Origin: Margaritifera margaritifera
Lineage: Eukaryota; Mollusca; Bivalvia; Unionida; Margaritiferidae
Assembly: GCA_029931535.1 (NCBI GenBank)
Contig: JAQPZY010000781.1
Coordinates: 310,001 to 374,000 of the forward strand
DNA: 64,000 nt
Reading direction: 5' to 3'
The position numbers and the translations under genes were made by a program. The notes under the pieces were generated by a model. That model did no database searches and was not told where the DNA came from. It saw nothing but the letters and a program-made list of their open reading frames with translations. Positions 1-9,600 of this stretch are shown one piece after another (positions within the stretch are counted from its first letter, which is position 1; every line of letters begins with the position of its first letter).

Positions 1-79
1 CGATCAGTTTGCCATGCCGCCAACGATGATGACGATGCAAGAATCCCAATCGGTAGAATTTCATCCTGTGTCGTCCTTA

Positions 80-1345
80 ACCACCTCAGCCTATCCAATT
101 TGAAATCAAAGGACAAAGCGATTACATCGATTTAAATAATAGTTCCTTGTACTTGAAAGTCAAAGGTCTCAAAATGGACAGCACCAATCCAGAGGAAGAT
201 GCCAGAGTATCTCCCGTCAACAATTTCATGCATTCGTTGTTCCGCGAAGTGGATTGTACTTGAATAACAAACTGGTGAGTAACATTATGGACACTTATCC
301 TTACAAAGCGTACCTAACTAATCTCTTGTCATAATGAAAAGAAGCCTAGAACACACATCTCGATGCTTCAGTGGTGTGAAACCAGACACGTTGAATGCCT
401 TCAACGACACATAGTTGACAAAAGCTGACGATCGTCACAATGTTAGATTTAACGAGCGCCGAAAGAAAATACAACAAGGACATAGTCTGGAAATGATGGA
501 TCGTTTGCAGGTGAACATGTGGCTCCATGACAAGTATTTGTTAAGTGGTGTGGATGTACGTCTGAGACTGAATCGAAGTAGTACCGTGTTCTATTGGATG
601 GCTAATGATAATGAATACAAAACGAACATCGAAGAAACCATACTGTACGTGCGACGTGTGGAAGTCTTCCCTAAAGTGGAAAACGACTCTGACCAGATCG
701 ACAGTCAAGTGGAAGTTAAAACTTTCACTCGGATCCAAGGTCGAATATCATGTTCTCCAAGTTCAACTACCGAACCGTTTGCTCATTGGCATAGTCAGCA
801 ATGCGACCCTCAACGGAGCTATCGGTCACAAACCTTTTGAGTTTCAACACTTCAACGTGTCCAAGATAGAAGTCACCCGAGATGGTCAGGCATTATATAC
901 CAGACCTTTTGAACCTAACTTTACCCAGAAAAATTACTTGAGATCTTACTTGACTATGTTTGAAGCCACGGGACAATTAGGAACCAACAGTATCCACGGC
1001 ATTTCGTACGATGATTTTACGGGTGAATACGCTTTGTGGGGCTGTGATTACACTCTAGACCAAGGGAGCGACGAGGGATATTTCCACCCTATAAAATCGG
1101 CCCAACTTCGTGTGGAATTTCAGTTTGCACAAGCTCTGGCGAACACATTGAACGTCATCCTGCATGCAGAACTAAACAATCTTCTGGAAATAAACAGTTT
1201 GATAGAAGTGATCCTAGACTATAAAACGATGGAATCTATGGAGATTGGCGAAAAGGATGTTTTCTGTACAGAACAACAGGAGTCACAGACCACAGCCGGC
1301 TACTTTCTCCATGTGTATAGCATGGAATATTCGGATTCTAATTGA
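80..1345 (+). pseudogene. Polinton-type capsid-region protein (F54H12.2-like), frameshifted
   Basis: Degraded copy of a protein family common in invertebrate Polinton/Maverick elements and often annotated F54H12.2-like; it is thought to be a virion (capsid-region) component. Fragments lie in successive frames. Around 100-310 are short matches such as YIDLNNSSLYLKVKG and VNNFMHSLFREVD. At 415-740 is a frame with the DKYLLSGVDVRLRLNRS motif. From about 740 to 1345 the frame shifts and shows LPNRLLIGIV, NPF-like KPFEFQHFN and a C-terminal stretch with ILHAELNNLLEINSL. Stops near 260-330 and the shift near 740 make it non-functional as written. The 5' end is not resolved. It sits immediately before the protease relic, as structural genes cluster in Polintons. 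Family assignment is from recognised motifs; confirm by profile search. Confidence 0.72.
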
Positions 1346-1801
1346 GTACTTCCTCTGGAAGATGACATCATCGACTTTATGAGAAGAAATGCTGTATCTA
1401 TTGAATTCAACAATGTGAGATTACAAGGATCAGATTCCATTGTGTATGGACAATATTGTGTGTATTTTCTTCATCAACGCAGCCTTGGATTTCCAGTAGA
1501 ACATTTAGTGACTTATTTTGGTCGTGTGTACTCTAGAAACGATGATAAAATAGAAAGAGGGTTTTGTGAACATTGCGGTTATCTATTTTCTTTAACTCAG
1601 AAACTTAGTGTGCATCGATGGCAAAATTACATTCTATTAGATCATTGGAAGTCTAGGCTGACTCGACAAGGTCATCAACCTTGTAAATACTTTCATGTTT
1701 ATTGCTTAGTAATTGTGAATGAAGAGGAAGGGACTATCCCTAATCCTTTTGCTTCATTTAGTTTTGAGTTAGCGGTGCTTATTAAACGAAATAAATGTTG
1801 A
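1346..1801 (+). pseudogene. Adenain-like (Polinton PRO) cysteine protease, C-terminal part, inactive
   Basis: C-terminal half of an adenovirus-protease-like cysteine peptidase, the maturation protease of Polinton/adintovirus-type elements. Visible are the LEDDIIDF lead, the SxxxxxGQYCVYFLHQR core and the following FPVEHLVTYF...NDDKI segment. In this family the core normally carries the nucleophile Cys before GQYC. Here that codon (1445-1447) is TAT, Tyr, so the enzyme would be dead. The N-terminal half with the catalytic His is missing: the capsid-region frame ends only about 30 bases before the match starts, so a deletion joined the two. After residue 60 of the frame (starting 1379) the sequence no longer resembles the family. 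Confidence is good for family, high for inactivation. Confidence 0.65.
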
Positions 1802-1947
1802 TTTAGAAGAAAAAATGGTGTTTTTTTAAAGTCTTCTTTGACATGCTCATTCACATTCTCTCTGTCAGTCTTTAAATTTGAAATGTTTTCTTTCACGTCT
1901 GCGTACCGAATCTGAGGGATGTTTTCCTTCACATCCGTACTATTCAC
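1699..1947 (-). other. Minus-strand open frame with KEN repeats (mate of 2653-2871)
   Basis: An 82-codon open frame antisense to the protease tail and the spacer beyond it. Its N-terminal half repeats a short motif, ADVKENIS and DVKENIPQ, which also occurs in the frame at 2653-2871. The shared part is also a DNA repeat, so it may merely mark the duplicated module boundary rather than a gene. No family recognised. Confidence 0.2.
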
Positions 1948-1996
1948 ATATAAAGCGGTGCGTTAACCAGATGTGATATCCATCGTTGACTTGTCA

Positions 1997-2335
1997 ACAA
2001 CCATGTCTATCATCAGAAGATTAAATGAAGCCCCGGTGCACATGCACAGGGTGAAACACCTTCTTGTTCAGAATAGACTGAACAAGAAACTGAGTATTTA
2101 TCTTAGGATTGCAAATGACCTCGTCGAAGGTGTGTTAAGAGAGAAGATACAAAGAGAGAAGATAAACTGGGAAAAGGACAAGAATCAGAAAGATCACAAG
2201 GAACAACAGTTGCAGAGAGAAGAGGAGGGGGAGGGAAGGATGGAGACAGATGCGCCTGATGTTATAAAAAAGAAACTACCCTGCTGCTTGTTGAGACCTA
2301 TGGTGAGGCCTAGTCGTCCTGGATATCGTCGATAA
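1997..2335 (+). CDS. Small basic/charged protein of duplicated module 1
   Basis: Open frame of about 112 codons from the ATG at 2003 (an in-frame start also lies upstream at 1973); no family recognised. The first half is amphipathic and basic (RVKHLLVQNRLNKKLSIYL), followed by a strongly charged K/E/Q helix-like stretch and a basic C-terminus ending RPSRPGYRR. The stop at 2333-2335 lies only 21 bases before a histone-type 3' stem-loop (2357-2372), a spacing typical of histone messages, so this may be a viral or element gene expressed in S phase. It is not a recognisable core histone. Module 2 (2840-3427) repeats the layout with a similarly charged broken frame. Both follow the capsid/protease relic, so they may belong to that element. 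Confidence 0.4.
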   Translation, partial: TTMSIIRRLNEAPVHMHRVKHLLVQNRLNKKLSIYLRIANDLVEGVLREKIQREKINWEKDKNQKDHKEQQLQREEEGEGRMETDAPDVIKKKLPCCLLRPMVRPSRPGYRR

Positions 2336-2356
2336 GATCCAGGAGAACAACCCAAC

Positions 2357-2372
2357 GGCCCTTGTCAGGGCC
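2357..2372 (+). promoter_or_regulatory. Histone-mRNA-like 3' stem-loop, module 1
   Basis: Six-base-pair stem GGCCCT/AGGGCC with the four-base loop TGTC, preceded by CCCAAC and followed by ATCCACA. Metazoan histone 3' stem-loops have a 6-bp stem, a 4-base pyrimidine-rich loop and a following ACCC/ACCA. The match differs in one loop base. Confidence 0.5.
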
Positions 2373-2378
2373 ATCCAC

Positions 2379-2396
2379 ATCTCTTGGAAAAGAGAT
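2379..2396 (+). promoter_or_regulatory. Second hairpin downstream of stem-loop, module 1
   Basis: Seven-base-pair perfect stem ATCTCTT/AAGAGAT with loop GGAA, six bases after the histone-like stem-loop. The purine-rich GGAAAAGAGATAGGA resembles a histone downstream element. The same arrangement recurs in module 2. Confidence 0.4.
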
Positions 2397-2652
2397 AGGA
2401 TTCAATCACTCCCAAAAATCGATGTGTTTGTATGTTTGCGTATGTCTGTGTTGTATGTTTGTGTATGTCTGTGTCTTCCACAAAAAAAGAAACAAACAAA
2501 AAAGAAACACACTAGAACTTAAACCTCTTCTACCTCAGTGTAGTAGTGTGTTTGTGGGTATAATGTATGTATAAACACTACCTAAATTTGTGTATCATAA
2601 GTCTCTCAGTCTCAGTAATACTAAGTTGTGTAAAATATATCAGAAGAATAGT

Positions 2653-2871
2653 TTATTTTAGGTCTTCGTGATTCTTCTGTGTACTACACCAAGAGATGTT
2701 TTCCTTCATGTCCGCATCTCCACTTTGAGGATTGTTTTCCTTCAAATCCTCGCTTAAAGCATACAAAACAGTGCGTTCGCCAGTTTTGTCATTCATTCTA
2801 TGTAGAAGAAGAATGGCTAGCAAGCACTGCAAAGTGGGAACATTGAGCACCGCAATGAGCCTCTTGTACAT
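2653..2871 (-). other. Minus-strand open frame with KEN repeats (mate of 1699-1947)
   Basis: A 72-codon open frame whose C-terminal half contains DLKENNPQ and ADMKENIS, parallel to the frame at 1699-1947. The N-terminal half is hydrophobic (VLNVPTLQCLLAILLLH). It lies at the start of module 2 exactly as its mate lies at the start of module 1. May be only a repeat. Confidence 0.2.
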
Positions 2872-2894
2872 AGTATAATACCTCCTGGACCGTT

Positions 2895-3090
2895 ATGAGT
2901 CTCTCTGAGAAAGTACAATACCTCCTGGACCGGACAGAGGAGATGAAGTCTTACCCCAATCACCGACACCTGAAGAGGGAAATTATATCCCTAAAACAGC
3001 GAAGACCGTCATGAGACAAATCATCGATGAAGAGGTAGAGATGATTAAGAGGGGATGGGGGCGGAAGAGGAGGAGGAGGAAGAGGAGGAG

Positions 3091-3134
<44 letters not shown>

Positions 3135-3220
3135 TCCGTGCCTGAACCGAAATTGGATGAGGGTCCAAGAGAAAATCAGGCGGAGGGAAGGTAAAGAATG
3201 GATTCCTGAAGGGTAGAAAG
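2895..3220 (+). pseudogene. Broken charged-protein frame of module 2
   Basis: Counterpart of the module 1 gene. It starts at ATG 2896 with MSLSEKVQYLLDRTEEMKSY, ends at a TGA near 3013, and continues in another frame with VMRQIIDEEVEMIKRGWGRK. It then runs through a GGA/GAG-rich tract and a (GA)n microsatellite (about 3093-3130) before VQEKIRRREGKEWIPEG. Charge pattern and position before the stem-loop match module 1. No family recognised. The (GA)n expansion and the frameshift suggest decay. Confidence 0.3.
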
Positions 3221-3386
3221 AGGATTGGGAGAAGGAAGCCCACAAGCCTCTTGTTATGCTCACTGTCTCCGTCTGCAGAACAGTGGAGTAATTGGACGAG
3301 ATGTACCCTTGTTGTAGAGCCCGGCCCAGAAGGTATAGATGTTCTGGATATAGATAAACACCAGTGATCCATGGCAAAACCCATCC

Positions 3387-3400
3387 GCCCTTTTCAGGGC
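3387..3400 (+). promoter_or_regulatory. Histone-mRNA-like 3' stem-loop, module 2
   Basis: Stem GCCCT/AGGGC with the canonical loop TTTC, flanked by CCATCC upstream and CACCGAAA downstream. This is closer to the metazoan histone consensus in loop and 3' flank than the module 1 copy, but its outermost pair is a C-C mismatch (3386/3401). Confidence 0.5.
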
Positions 3401-3407
3401 CACCGAA

Positions 3408-3427
3408 ATCTCTTCGAAAATAGAGAT
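3408..3427 (+). promoter_or_regulatory. Second hairpin downstream of stem-loop, module 2
   Basis: Stem ATCTCT/AGAGAT around an eight-base loop, placed as in module 1. Conservation of both hairpins in two diverged modules suggests they are functional parts rather than chance. Confidence 0.4.
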
Positions 3428-3604
3428 ACTATTCACAATCATTGCCACTATATGTGTTTTATGTTTGCATCTTTATGTATGTCTATATCTATATCTGTTC
3501 ACAACCAGCTAAAATTTAAAACCCCTTCTACCCCTTCTTTGTGTGATAGTATGTTTGTTGGTATAGTGTGCATATAAACACTACTGCCCATGTTTGTATG
3601 TGAG

Positions 3605-3850
3605 TATATTGCGGGGTGTTGGATAGTAGATGACTAAGTATTGGTCACTACACATATCGTGTTAGATACTATGTGAGGGGTGTTGGATAGTATTCAAAAA
3701 GTGAGTGCTGGATAGTAATCAAAAGGTGGTGTGTTGGTTGGATAGTAATCCAAAAGTGGGTGACTGATAGTAATCAAAAAGTGGGTGTTGGATAGTAGAT
3801 CATTAGGTGATGCATAGTAGATCACTTTTTGTTGGATAGTAGATCACTAT
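3605..3850 (+). repeat. Degenerate GTGTTGGATAGTA minisatellite
   Basis: About ten imperfect copies of a 20-30 bp unit containing TTGGATAGTA, often followed by ATCAAAAAGTGG or GATCA. Composition resembles the GTGCTGGTCAGTAG array at 30.2-30.4 kb. Confidence 0.7.
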
Positions 3851-3934
3851 TTCACATTATATTTTCCCTAACTTATGGCGTCATGTTAAGGCTGCCATTT
3901 TGTAAACAAAACTTTCTGGGTGTCTACGGAAAAT

Positions 3935-4140
3935 CTCATGTTAATTTTAACATTACATTTCCCGTAGACACTAGACCGACGCCCGCCCCCCCCCCCCACA
4001 CACACACTTCTAACAATGCAACCGTGTAATGTAACGCCATTTGAGAGCAACCACTTCTAACAATGTAACAATGTATCCACAATGTTAATTCCCATAGATC
4101 CCCCACACATGTGAACCTACGGCGTAATGCTAATTCCACG
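3935..4140 (+). repeat. TTAACATTACATTTCCC-box dispersed repeat copy
   Basis: Contains TTAACATTACATTTCCC and several TGTAATG/AATGTTAATTCC variants plus a C-rich run near 3987. The same box recurs at 25.0-25.2, 26.8-27.1 and 30.4-30.9 kb. Confidence 0.45.
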
Positions 4141-4996
4141 TAGACTCACAGGGTGCCCTATAGTACTGCTGAACAGAAAGAACTGTGTGAACCGTACCTG
4201 GTTGTAGTTGACAAGGTCAACACTTTCCTGCCCTTACATTGGTGAGCTATAAATGTGGGGGAAAAGTTAAACGGCACCAAAATTAAACACTGGCAACGAT
4301 GTGTTCAAGTATAATGCACATAGATCTAAATCAACTTTCACCAGAGTGGTGGCAGAATTATTTTCTGTCAAAGTATCCATTTGAGAAAACCCACACAATC
4401 ATTCATTTCAGCCCCTGAGATGAAATGCTACAGTATATGATATCAACGTGGAAATATGAGTGGAAACTATTGTTTTGATAATATTTCAATACTGATTTAA
4501 AGATAATCTAAATTACCGTTGATTAACAGAATACAATCACTTTGTGGTTGTTTTTTCTTTATTAGAATATTAGATGTACTGTAAAGTCAATATTTTGATT
4601 CTCAATATAATGTGCTTTCGTTATTGTTTACAGGAAAAGAAGAAAGAAGATGTGGACAGGTAGATAATGTGATCACCGTCATTATCTTTTATTAGATCAT
4701 TTTAATTTTTAATAAATATACAGGAAATATGGTAGAAAATAAATTCATGTAAGTTTTGAGTGAGACATCTGTGAAGTATTTCACAGGCAGACCCTACGTA
4801 TGTTATAGATCGAATAAAGTGAGTGAACCGATTTACCTTTAAGTCGAATATTCACCAAGAGTTAGCCTATTCGAAATTTTAGGAACCTCTCTATATGCAT
4901 CTCGTAAGCACGAGTAAAACCATCGTATATACCCGCGTATAGGTTGAGTCCAACTACGAACAACATAGACATTCATCTGCTGGCGCATTATGCGAC

Positions 4997-5059
4997 GGCA
5001 GATCAGGGTCTATTGTTCTACACATTAGTCCTAACACACTGCATAGACCCAGATCTGCC
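4997..5059 (+). repeat. Stem-loop with 17-bp arms (probable MITE end)
   Basis: GGCAGATCAGGGTCTAT (4997-5013) pairs with ATAGACCCAGATCTGCC (5043-5059) with one mismatch around a 29-base loop; CATTATGC lies beside both arms. Looks like a non-autonomous element fragment. The rest of 4.2-5.5 kb holds AT-rich DNA with (TAC)n at 5211-5245 and (AAT)n at 5246-5291; no gene seen. Confidence 0.5.
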
Positions 5060-5209
5060 AGCCCATTATGCATGATCAATTCGTTAAAGCTGTGCACACC
5101 ACAAATAATATCCCTTATCCAAGGTAGCATTTTTAAACTTAACCTAGGTAATAGAGATAATGGTCGCAATCTGGAATAAAGAAACTGAAACTATTTTATA
5201 AGCAATGAA

Positions 5210-5247
<38 letters not shown>

Positions 5248-5502
5248 ATAATAATAATAATAATAATTATAATAATAATAATAATAATAATATAACTTTG
5301 GATACAATTTATGAATTAAAGGATGCGAAAACATTATTCACACGGAACTGCAATCAGATATAAGGCACGAATTACATAGGACACATTGCGAATGGTTGGT
5401 TTTGGTTCATTTTCTGTTCGTTGCAGAAATATCACTTTCTAACGTGCAAACAGATGAATAATGTACAAAATTACACATCTAAATGACTCTTTTTCTCTCC
5501 AG

Positions 5503-5718
5503 AAACCTGCCTTCCAGTGAATTTGAAAAACTGCTCAGAGTACTACATTGACCCCTGTAACTGCGGGAATTTGCACCAATGTGACCAATCCCTGCAGAAG
5601 ATGTTTACAAAAACATGCAGTCCGGGACTGATGTTCCATTCAGTTCACTTAAACTGTGACTATCACAGTAATCACATGTGTGATCTAAAGTTTCCATGGC
5701 GTCGCTGTAATGTATCAG
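5503..5718 (+). CDS. Copy 1, CBM14-like ectodomain exon
   Basis: Internal exon of 216 nt bounded by a pyrimidine-rich acceptor (TTTTTCTCTCCAG) and donor CAG/GTACGG, phase 1 at both ends. It encodes a compact Cys-rich domain: C-x7-C, SEYYIDPCNC, HQCD, then C, C, HMC and a final PWRRCN. Spacing and YY/C pattern resemble the peritrophin-A chitin-binding type 2 fold (CBM14), though with extra cysteines. Extracellular by inference, because the next exon encodes a membrane helix. Copy 2 has an exon of exactly the same length at 50390-50605 with about half the residues identical by eye. The upstream signal-peptide exon was not found. Function could be chitin or glycan binding; another disulphide-rich fold is possible. 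Confidence 0.7.
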
Positions 5719-6318
5719 GTACGGTTTCAATCATGCTACCTCGCTTAGTATTAAACTTTTTAGATAAAAAATGTAAGTTTTAAGCACTGAGAGCTTTGGG
5801 TAGAAACTTTTGAAGTGCAGGGACGAATATTTGTATAGTACCAATGCATTTTGTTTTCAAGAGATTATGAAAAAATTTCTGTCTTACATCTCTTTCTAGC
5901 TGAATTTGGTTTGTCAAATGGCGGCATGTCATACATATTCACCAACAGACAATACACAAGATTTGATTGTAAATTCATGGTGGCATTTTCTTGCTACCTC
6001 AGGAACCGGATCAATCTTTATCCACCCTAATCAATGGTATTATGTACAAATATTATGAACAAAAGTGTCTTTAGCTCATGAAAAAACGAAATCAATTATT
6101 ATATCAATGTCAAAATTATGATTGGTACTGGAGACCAGAAGACAGATAGATATATAGACAGATAGAGAGATAGTTAGAGATTATCTGAATAAGTTATTGA
6201 TTGATTGATTGAATGATTGATTGATTGATTTAGATGGCTTGACTTAATGATTGTCATAGTAAAACTAATTTTATCTTATTTTTATCTTACAAGTTGTTTT
6301 ATTTTGTTCTTGCTGTAG

Positions 6319-6502
6319 ATAGCAGAATGCTCGAACTTAGCTCAATGTGTGCAAGCGTGGGTTCATCCAATAACACTGTAGGTGGCGCCCAGAACGCAGG
6401 AAACCACAATTTGGAATCCATATGGTTGAGTTTAAGTGCACTGGGTGTTTTTGTGATGTTAATCATTATCCTTTACACGATTTGGAATCGTTTTCGAAAG
6501 AA
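6319..6502 (+). CDS. Copy 1, transmembrane exon
   Basis: Begins after the acceptor TTCTTGCTGTAG, in phase with the preceding exon (G/AT gives Asp). It encodes a Ser/Asn/Gly-rich stalk with an N-glycosylation-like NNT, then one membrane helix (IWLSLSALGVFVMLIIILY) and a basic stop-transfer (RFRKK), so a type I protein. By comparison with copy 2 the exon should end at 6502 in phase 2, which fits the next exon at 7653. However, the following bases are GAGCTCTC, not GT; copy 2 has GTAAGCTCTC at the same point. The (CT)n tract starts right there. Either the donor is lost or an unseen one is used. Confidence 0.62.
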
Positions 6503-6503
6503 G

Positions 6504-6505
<2 letters not shown>

Positions 6506-6575
<70 letters not shown>
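6506..6575 (+). repeat. (CT)n microsatellite at exon end
   Basis: About 35 uninterrupted CT units starting four bases after the expected exon end. (ATTC)n follows at 6717-6760. Confidence 0.95.
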
Positions 6576-6578
<3 letters not shown>

Positions 6579-7400
6579 ACATGCAAACGCATACACCTGA
6601 CACAATCAACGGTCCATTTCTTTGTGATAACTTACTGTTATATTAACGAATTTACCGTTTCATTTCCGATGATATTGCAATTTACAATAATTTAAAAAGT
6701 CTTTCTTATTTCAGATACATTCATTCATTCATTCATTCATTCATTCATTCCTTCATTCATACATACACACATACATACATGTATACGAAACGAACTATAA
6801 TTCATGAGATCATCTTGTTGAATATGACACAATTTGTAAGTTATCAAGAAACATTCGAGCAACGTCTGCATATATCGTGGTACCTGAGGGCTCTGTCTGA
6901 GGTAAAAACAAAAAAGGGTTGGGCAACTCGTTATTTAAATAAAAATGTAGTCAGTAATTATTTTATTTTACTGACAAAAAAATGATATTACCTAAGTAAA
7001 AAGACAGAATCTGAGTTATTTTATTCAGAGTGGTTAAACACCATTATGAACTAATATAAGTGCATAATAGTCGTACTTGTAATAGTTCATAAAGGTGTTT
7101 AAGTGTACAAAAAAAAAGATATAATACTAGTCGTCCGAATACTCTGGGGAAACTCAGGGTAATATAACGGTCAAGTGAGAGTTAGATGACTTTACGTAAG
7201 GAGCACGTGAGGATATGATTTGGCTCTGAAGATAATAAAAGAACATCTGAGAAGATGATTTTTTAGGAATATTATAAAATGGTATTGTCACTTTTTAATT
7301 TTAACCAATGATGAACGGGATTCTGAAACTGAAGTATTATAAAATATTTAAGCAAAGACAGCTTCTGGAGATTTAACAATCAAAACACAGCGAAATGGGA

Positions 7401-7604
7401 AGTCACATAAATAAATATCTATCTTACATTATCCCTTTATTACAATATAGAAGTCATATAAATAAATATCTACCTTACACTATCCCTTTATTACAATATA
7501 GAAGTCATATAAATAAATATCTATCTTACACGATCCCTTTATTACAATATAGAAGTCATATAAATAAATATCTATCTTACACGGTCCCTTTATTACAATA
7601 TAGA
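7401..7604 (+). repeat. Tandem 51-bp repeat, four copies
   Basis: Four units start at 7401, 7452, 7503 and 7554 with only a few differences. Because 51 is 17 codons the frame stays open and would encode SHINKYLSYTIPLLQYR repeats, but it lies in the intron between the TM and tail exons, 48 bases before the latter's acceptor. Probably not translated. Confidence 0.9.
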
Positions 7605-7652
7605 AGATCTGTACGAGTTTTAATTGTTACGTATTATTTTGTATTTATTCAG

Positions 7653-7767
7653 AATATTTAATGTCAAGCAGAAGAAAGAAGATACATCCATACTGCCTGA
7701 AGCAGAGGAACCCCAATACTATTCGGTTATGGCTGGTTATCAGAACGACATTATTCAGGAGACATTG
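7653..7767 (+). CDS. Copy 1, cytoplasmic tail exon
   Basis: Acceptor TTTATTCAG, donor TTG/GTATAT. One leading base completes a codon in phase with the TM exon; the exon ends in phase 0. It encodes KQKKEDTSILPEAEEPQYYS then VMAGYQNDIIQETL: acidic, with tyrosines in YYSVM and GYQND that could be phosphorylation or sorting signals (inference). No homologous exon was found in copy 2. Confidence 0.55.
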
Positions 7768-8360
7768 GTATATATCATACTAAACATATACATTTCAAAC
7801 TCCACTTAAAGAAAAGAAAAGAAAAAACACAAGAAATTTTTACTTGAAATCCTCATCCCATACCGACAGCTGGTTTATTTTTTTTTAATTATTTTTTAAA
7901 CTTTTTTTATCCTCTTTAACTTTTACGACTTCTAACGTTCTTGCTTATGTGTGATCCTTGATTGGAATTCATTAAAGTTGATGTCATGGTTCTAAGCTGA
8001 CAAAATGTCAGATATTCTTCCATAGATTGCGGAATATTTGTTCATATTAAGGATATATGATCATTTCACCATTTTCTATAAACATCTGTACAGCTGTGAA
8101 GTTAATATAATAGGGGATTTCACATGCAATAATCAATTTATTAGTTTTTTTTTTACCAATTTATCCATGTTTAATAAACTTTGTACAATATGAGGGTATT
8201 ATAAATATTCTCAAAGAATATATGAAAGTACAAGAAATACAAGCTTCAGATATTATCTTTCATGTAACCAACTATGTCATTTCTGCTATAATTATTCACT
8301 CAACAAACGAAAGGTTCTGAAAATATTTATCAATTTTTATATTAAAAAAAAATAATTTAT

Positions 8361-8865
8361 ATCCAAAGGCACAAGATAAATGGAGACGTGATCTTAAGTT
8401 AGATGACTGTTTTGACTGGAAAAACAAATATTTATTGGTACATAAGTACAAAAGATACCTATCTTAAATGGTTTCAATTGACAATTTTCCATAGAATTCC
8501 ACCTACAAATGTTCTTTAATACAAAATGAGAATTAGACAAAACAAAGTATGTTCTTTTTGCAGAGAAACAGAGGAATCCCCTTTTTTATTTATTCTATGA
8601 TTGTGCTATTGTTCAAATACTTTGGCTACAGTTGTTCAGGTGGCTGAAAGATAAATGCATACACCTTGTACATTTTAACTTCACAGCAGTAGATACAATA
8701 TTAGAAATAAATAAACAAAATAAATCTGATGAAATTTAAAATCTGATTTGACTTTGAGGAAAGAAATACATATTTAAATTACATACTCACAATAAAATAC
8801 AAAACTTGGAAACATATAAGAAAGAAATAAATCGGTACAAATTAGAAGAGTATACAGTCTAAAAA
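8361..8865 (+). mobile_element. LINE ORF2 C-terminal relic (zf-RVT type)
   Basis: Broken plus-strand coding in shifting frames with the hallmarks of the C-terminus of an L1/Tx1-like LINE reverse-transcriptase protein: YLKWFQ...HRI, a zinc-binding CSFCRETEES followed by FYxC-like sequence, and a basic tail (THNKIQNLETYKKEINRYKLEEY) ending in a stop. Several frameshifts. It lies in the last intron of copy 1. Confidence 0.6.
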
Positions 8866-9129
8866 AAACTGTGATTGGGAGACATTCAGTCATAGATGGG
8901 AAACTTATAAAAGTATGATTGATGTATCCTTTTTGTTATGAATCATTTGCAAACTGTAATGTGTAAAACATAATGTATGTATTATCATATAAGATATATA
9001 AGAGAATATCTTCACTTTCATCCTATATCTTTCAAGGACTAATGTGCTTGACAAGTATAAGGTAATGACCATTTTAACAGTGATATAGAAGACAACAACG
9101 ATTGTAATGCATATATAGCTTGAATATTC

Positions 9130-9137
9130 TCTCTCTA

Positions 9138-9174
<37 letters not shown>

Positions 9175-9408
9175 AACATCAGTTATCTCCCATATAAATT
9201 TCGTTCTTTCTGTATTTTTTATGTTTTTTTTTTTTTTTGTTCTTTTGTTTTAGAACGACTAGAAACTAGATTTAGTAATCCAACCATACATTTAATTTAT
9301 TGTTTAGATATGCGACTGTATCACATTCTTTGTAAGGTAGTCTGCGAGATAGTAACCCTACCCATAGTACCCACATACAACGTTTATTAAATACGTTAAA
9401 ATAAAGAA

Positions 9409-9493
<85 letters not shown>

Positions 9494-9600
9494 CGTGTGT
9501 TCAGGTTGAAGCTTTTGCACACGTGAAGGTATTTGAGTAATAATTTGTTTGTTTGTTTGTTTGTTTGTGTTTGTGTTTGTGTTTTTTTTTTTTTTTTTTT
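9130..9600 (+). repeat. Microsatellite cluster
   Basis: (CT)n then (CA)n at 9130-9175, a T run near 9225, (TA)n then (TG)n at 9411-9493, (TTTG)n at 9545-9570 and a 24-base T run near 9580. Intronic. Confidence 0.9.

Noticed and set aside
1997..2335. A histone gene upstream of the histone-like stem-loop
   Set aside because: The protein has no histone-fold motifs; it is charged and helical but not a core or linker histone I recognise.
3045..3384. Minus frames with Leu/Ser runs
   Set aside because: Shadow of a (GA)n microsatellite and GGA tract; low complexity.
9272..9520. Frames with poly(Tyr-Ile) such as at 9272, 18987, 26563, 48725, 49655
   Set aside because: Translations of (TA)n arrays.
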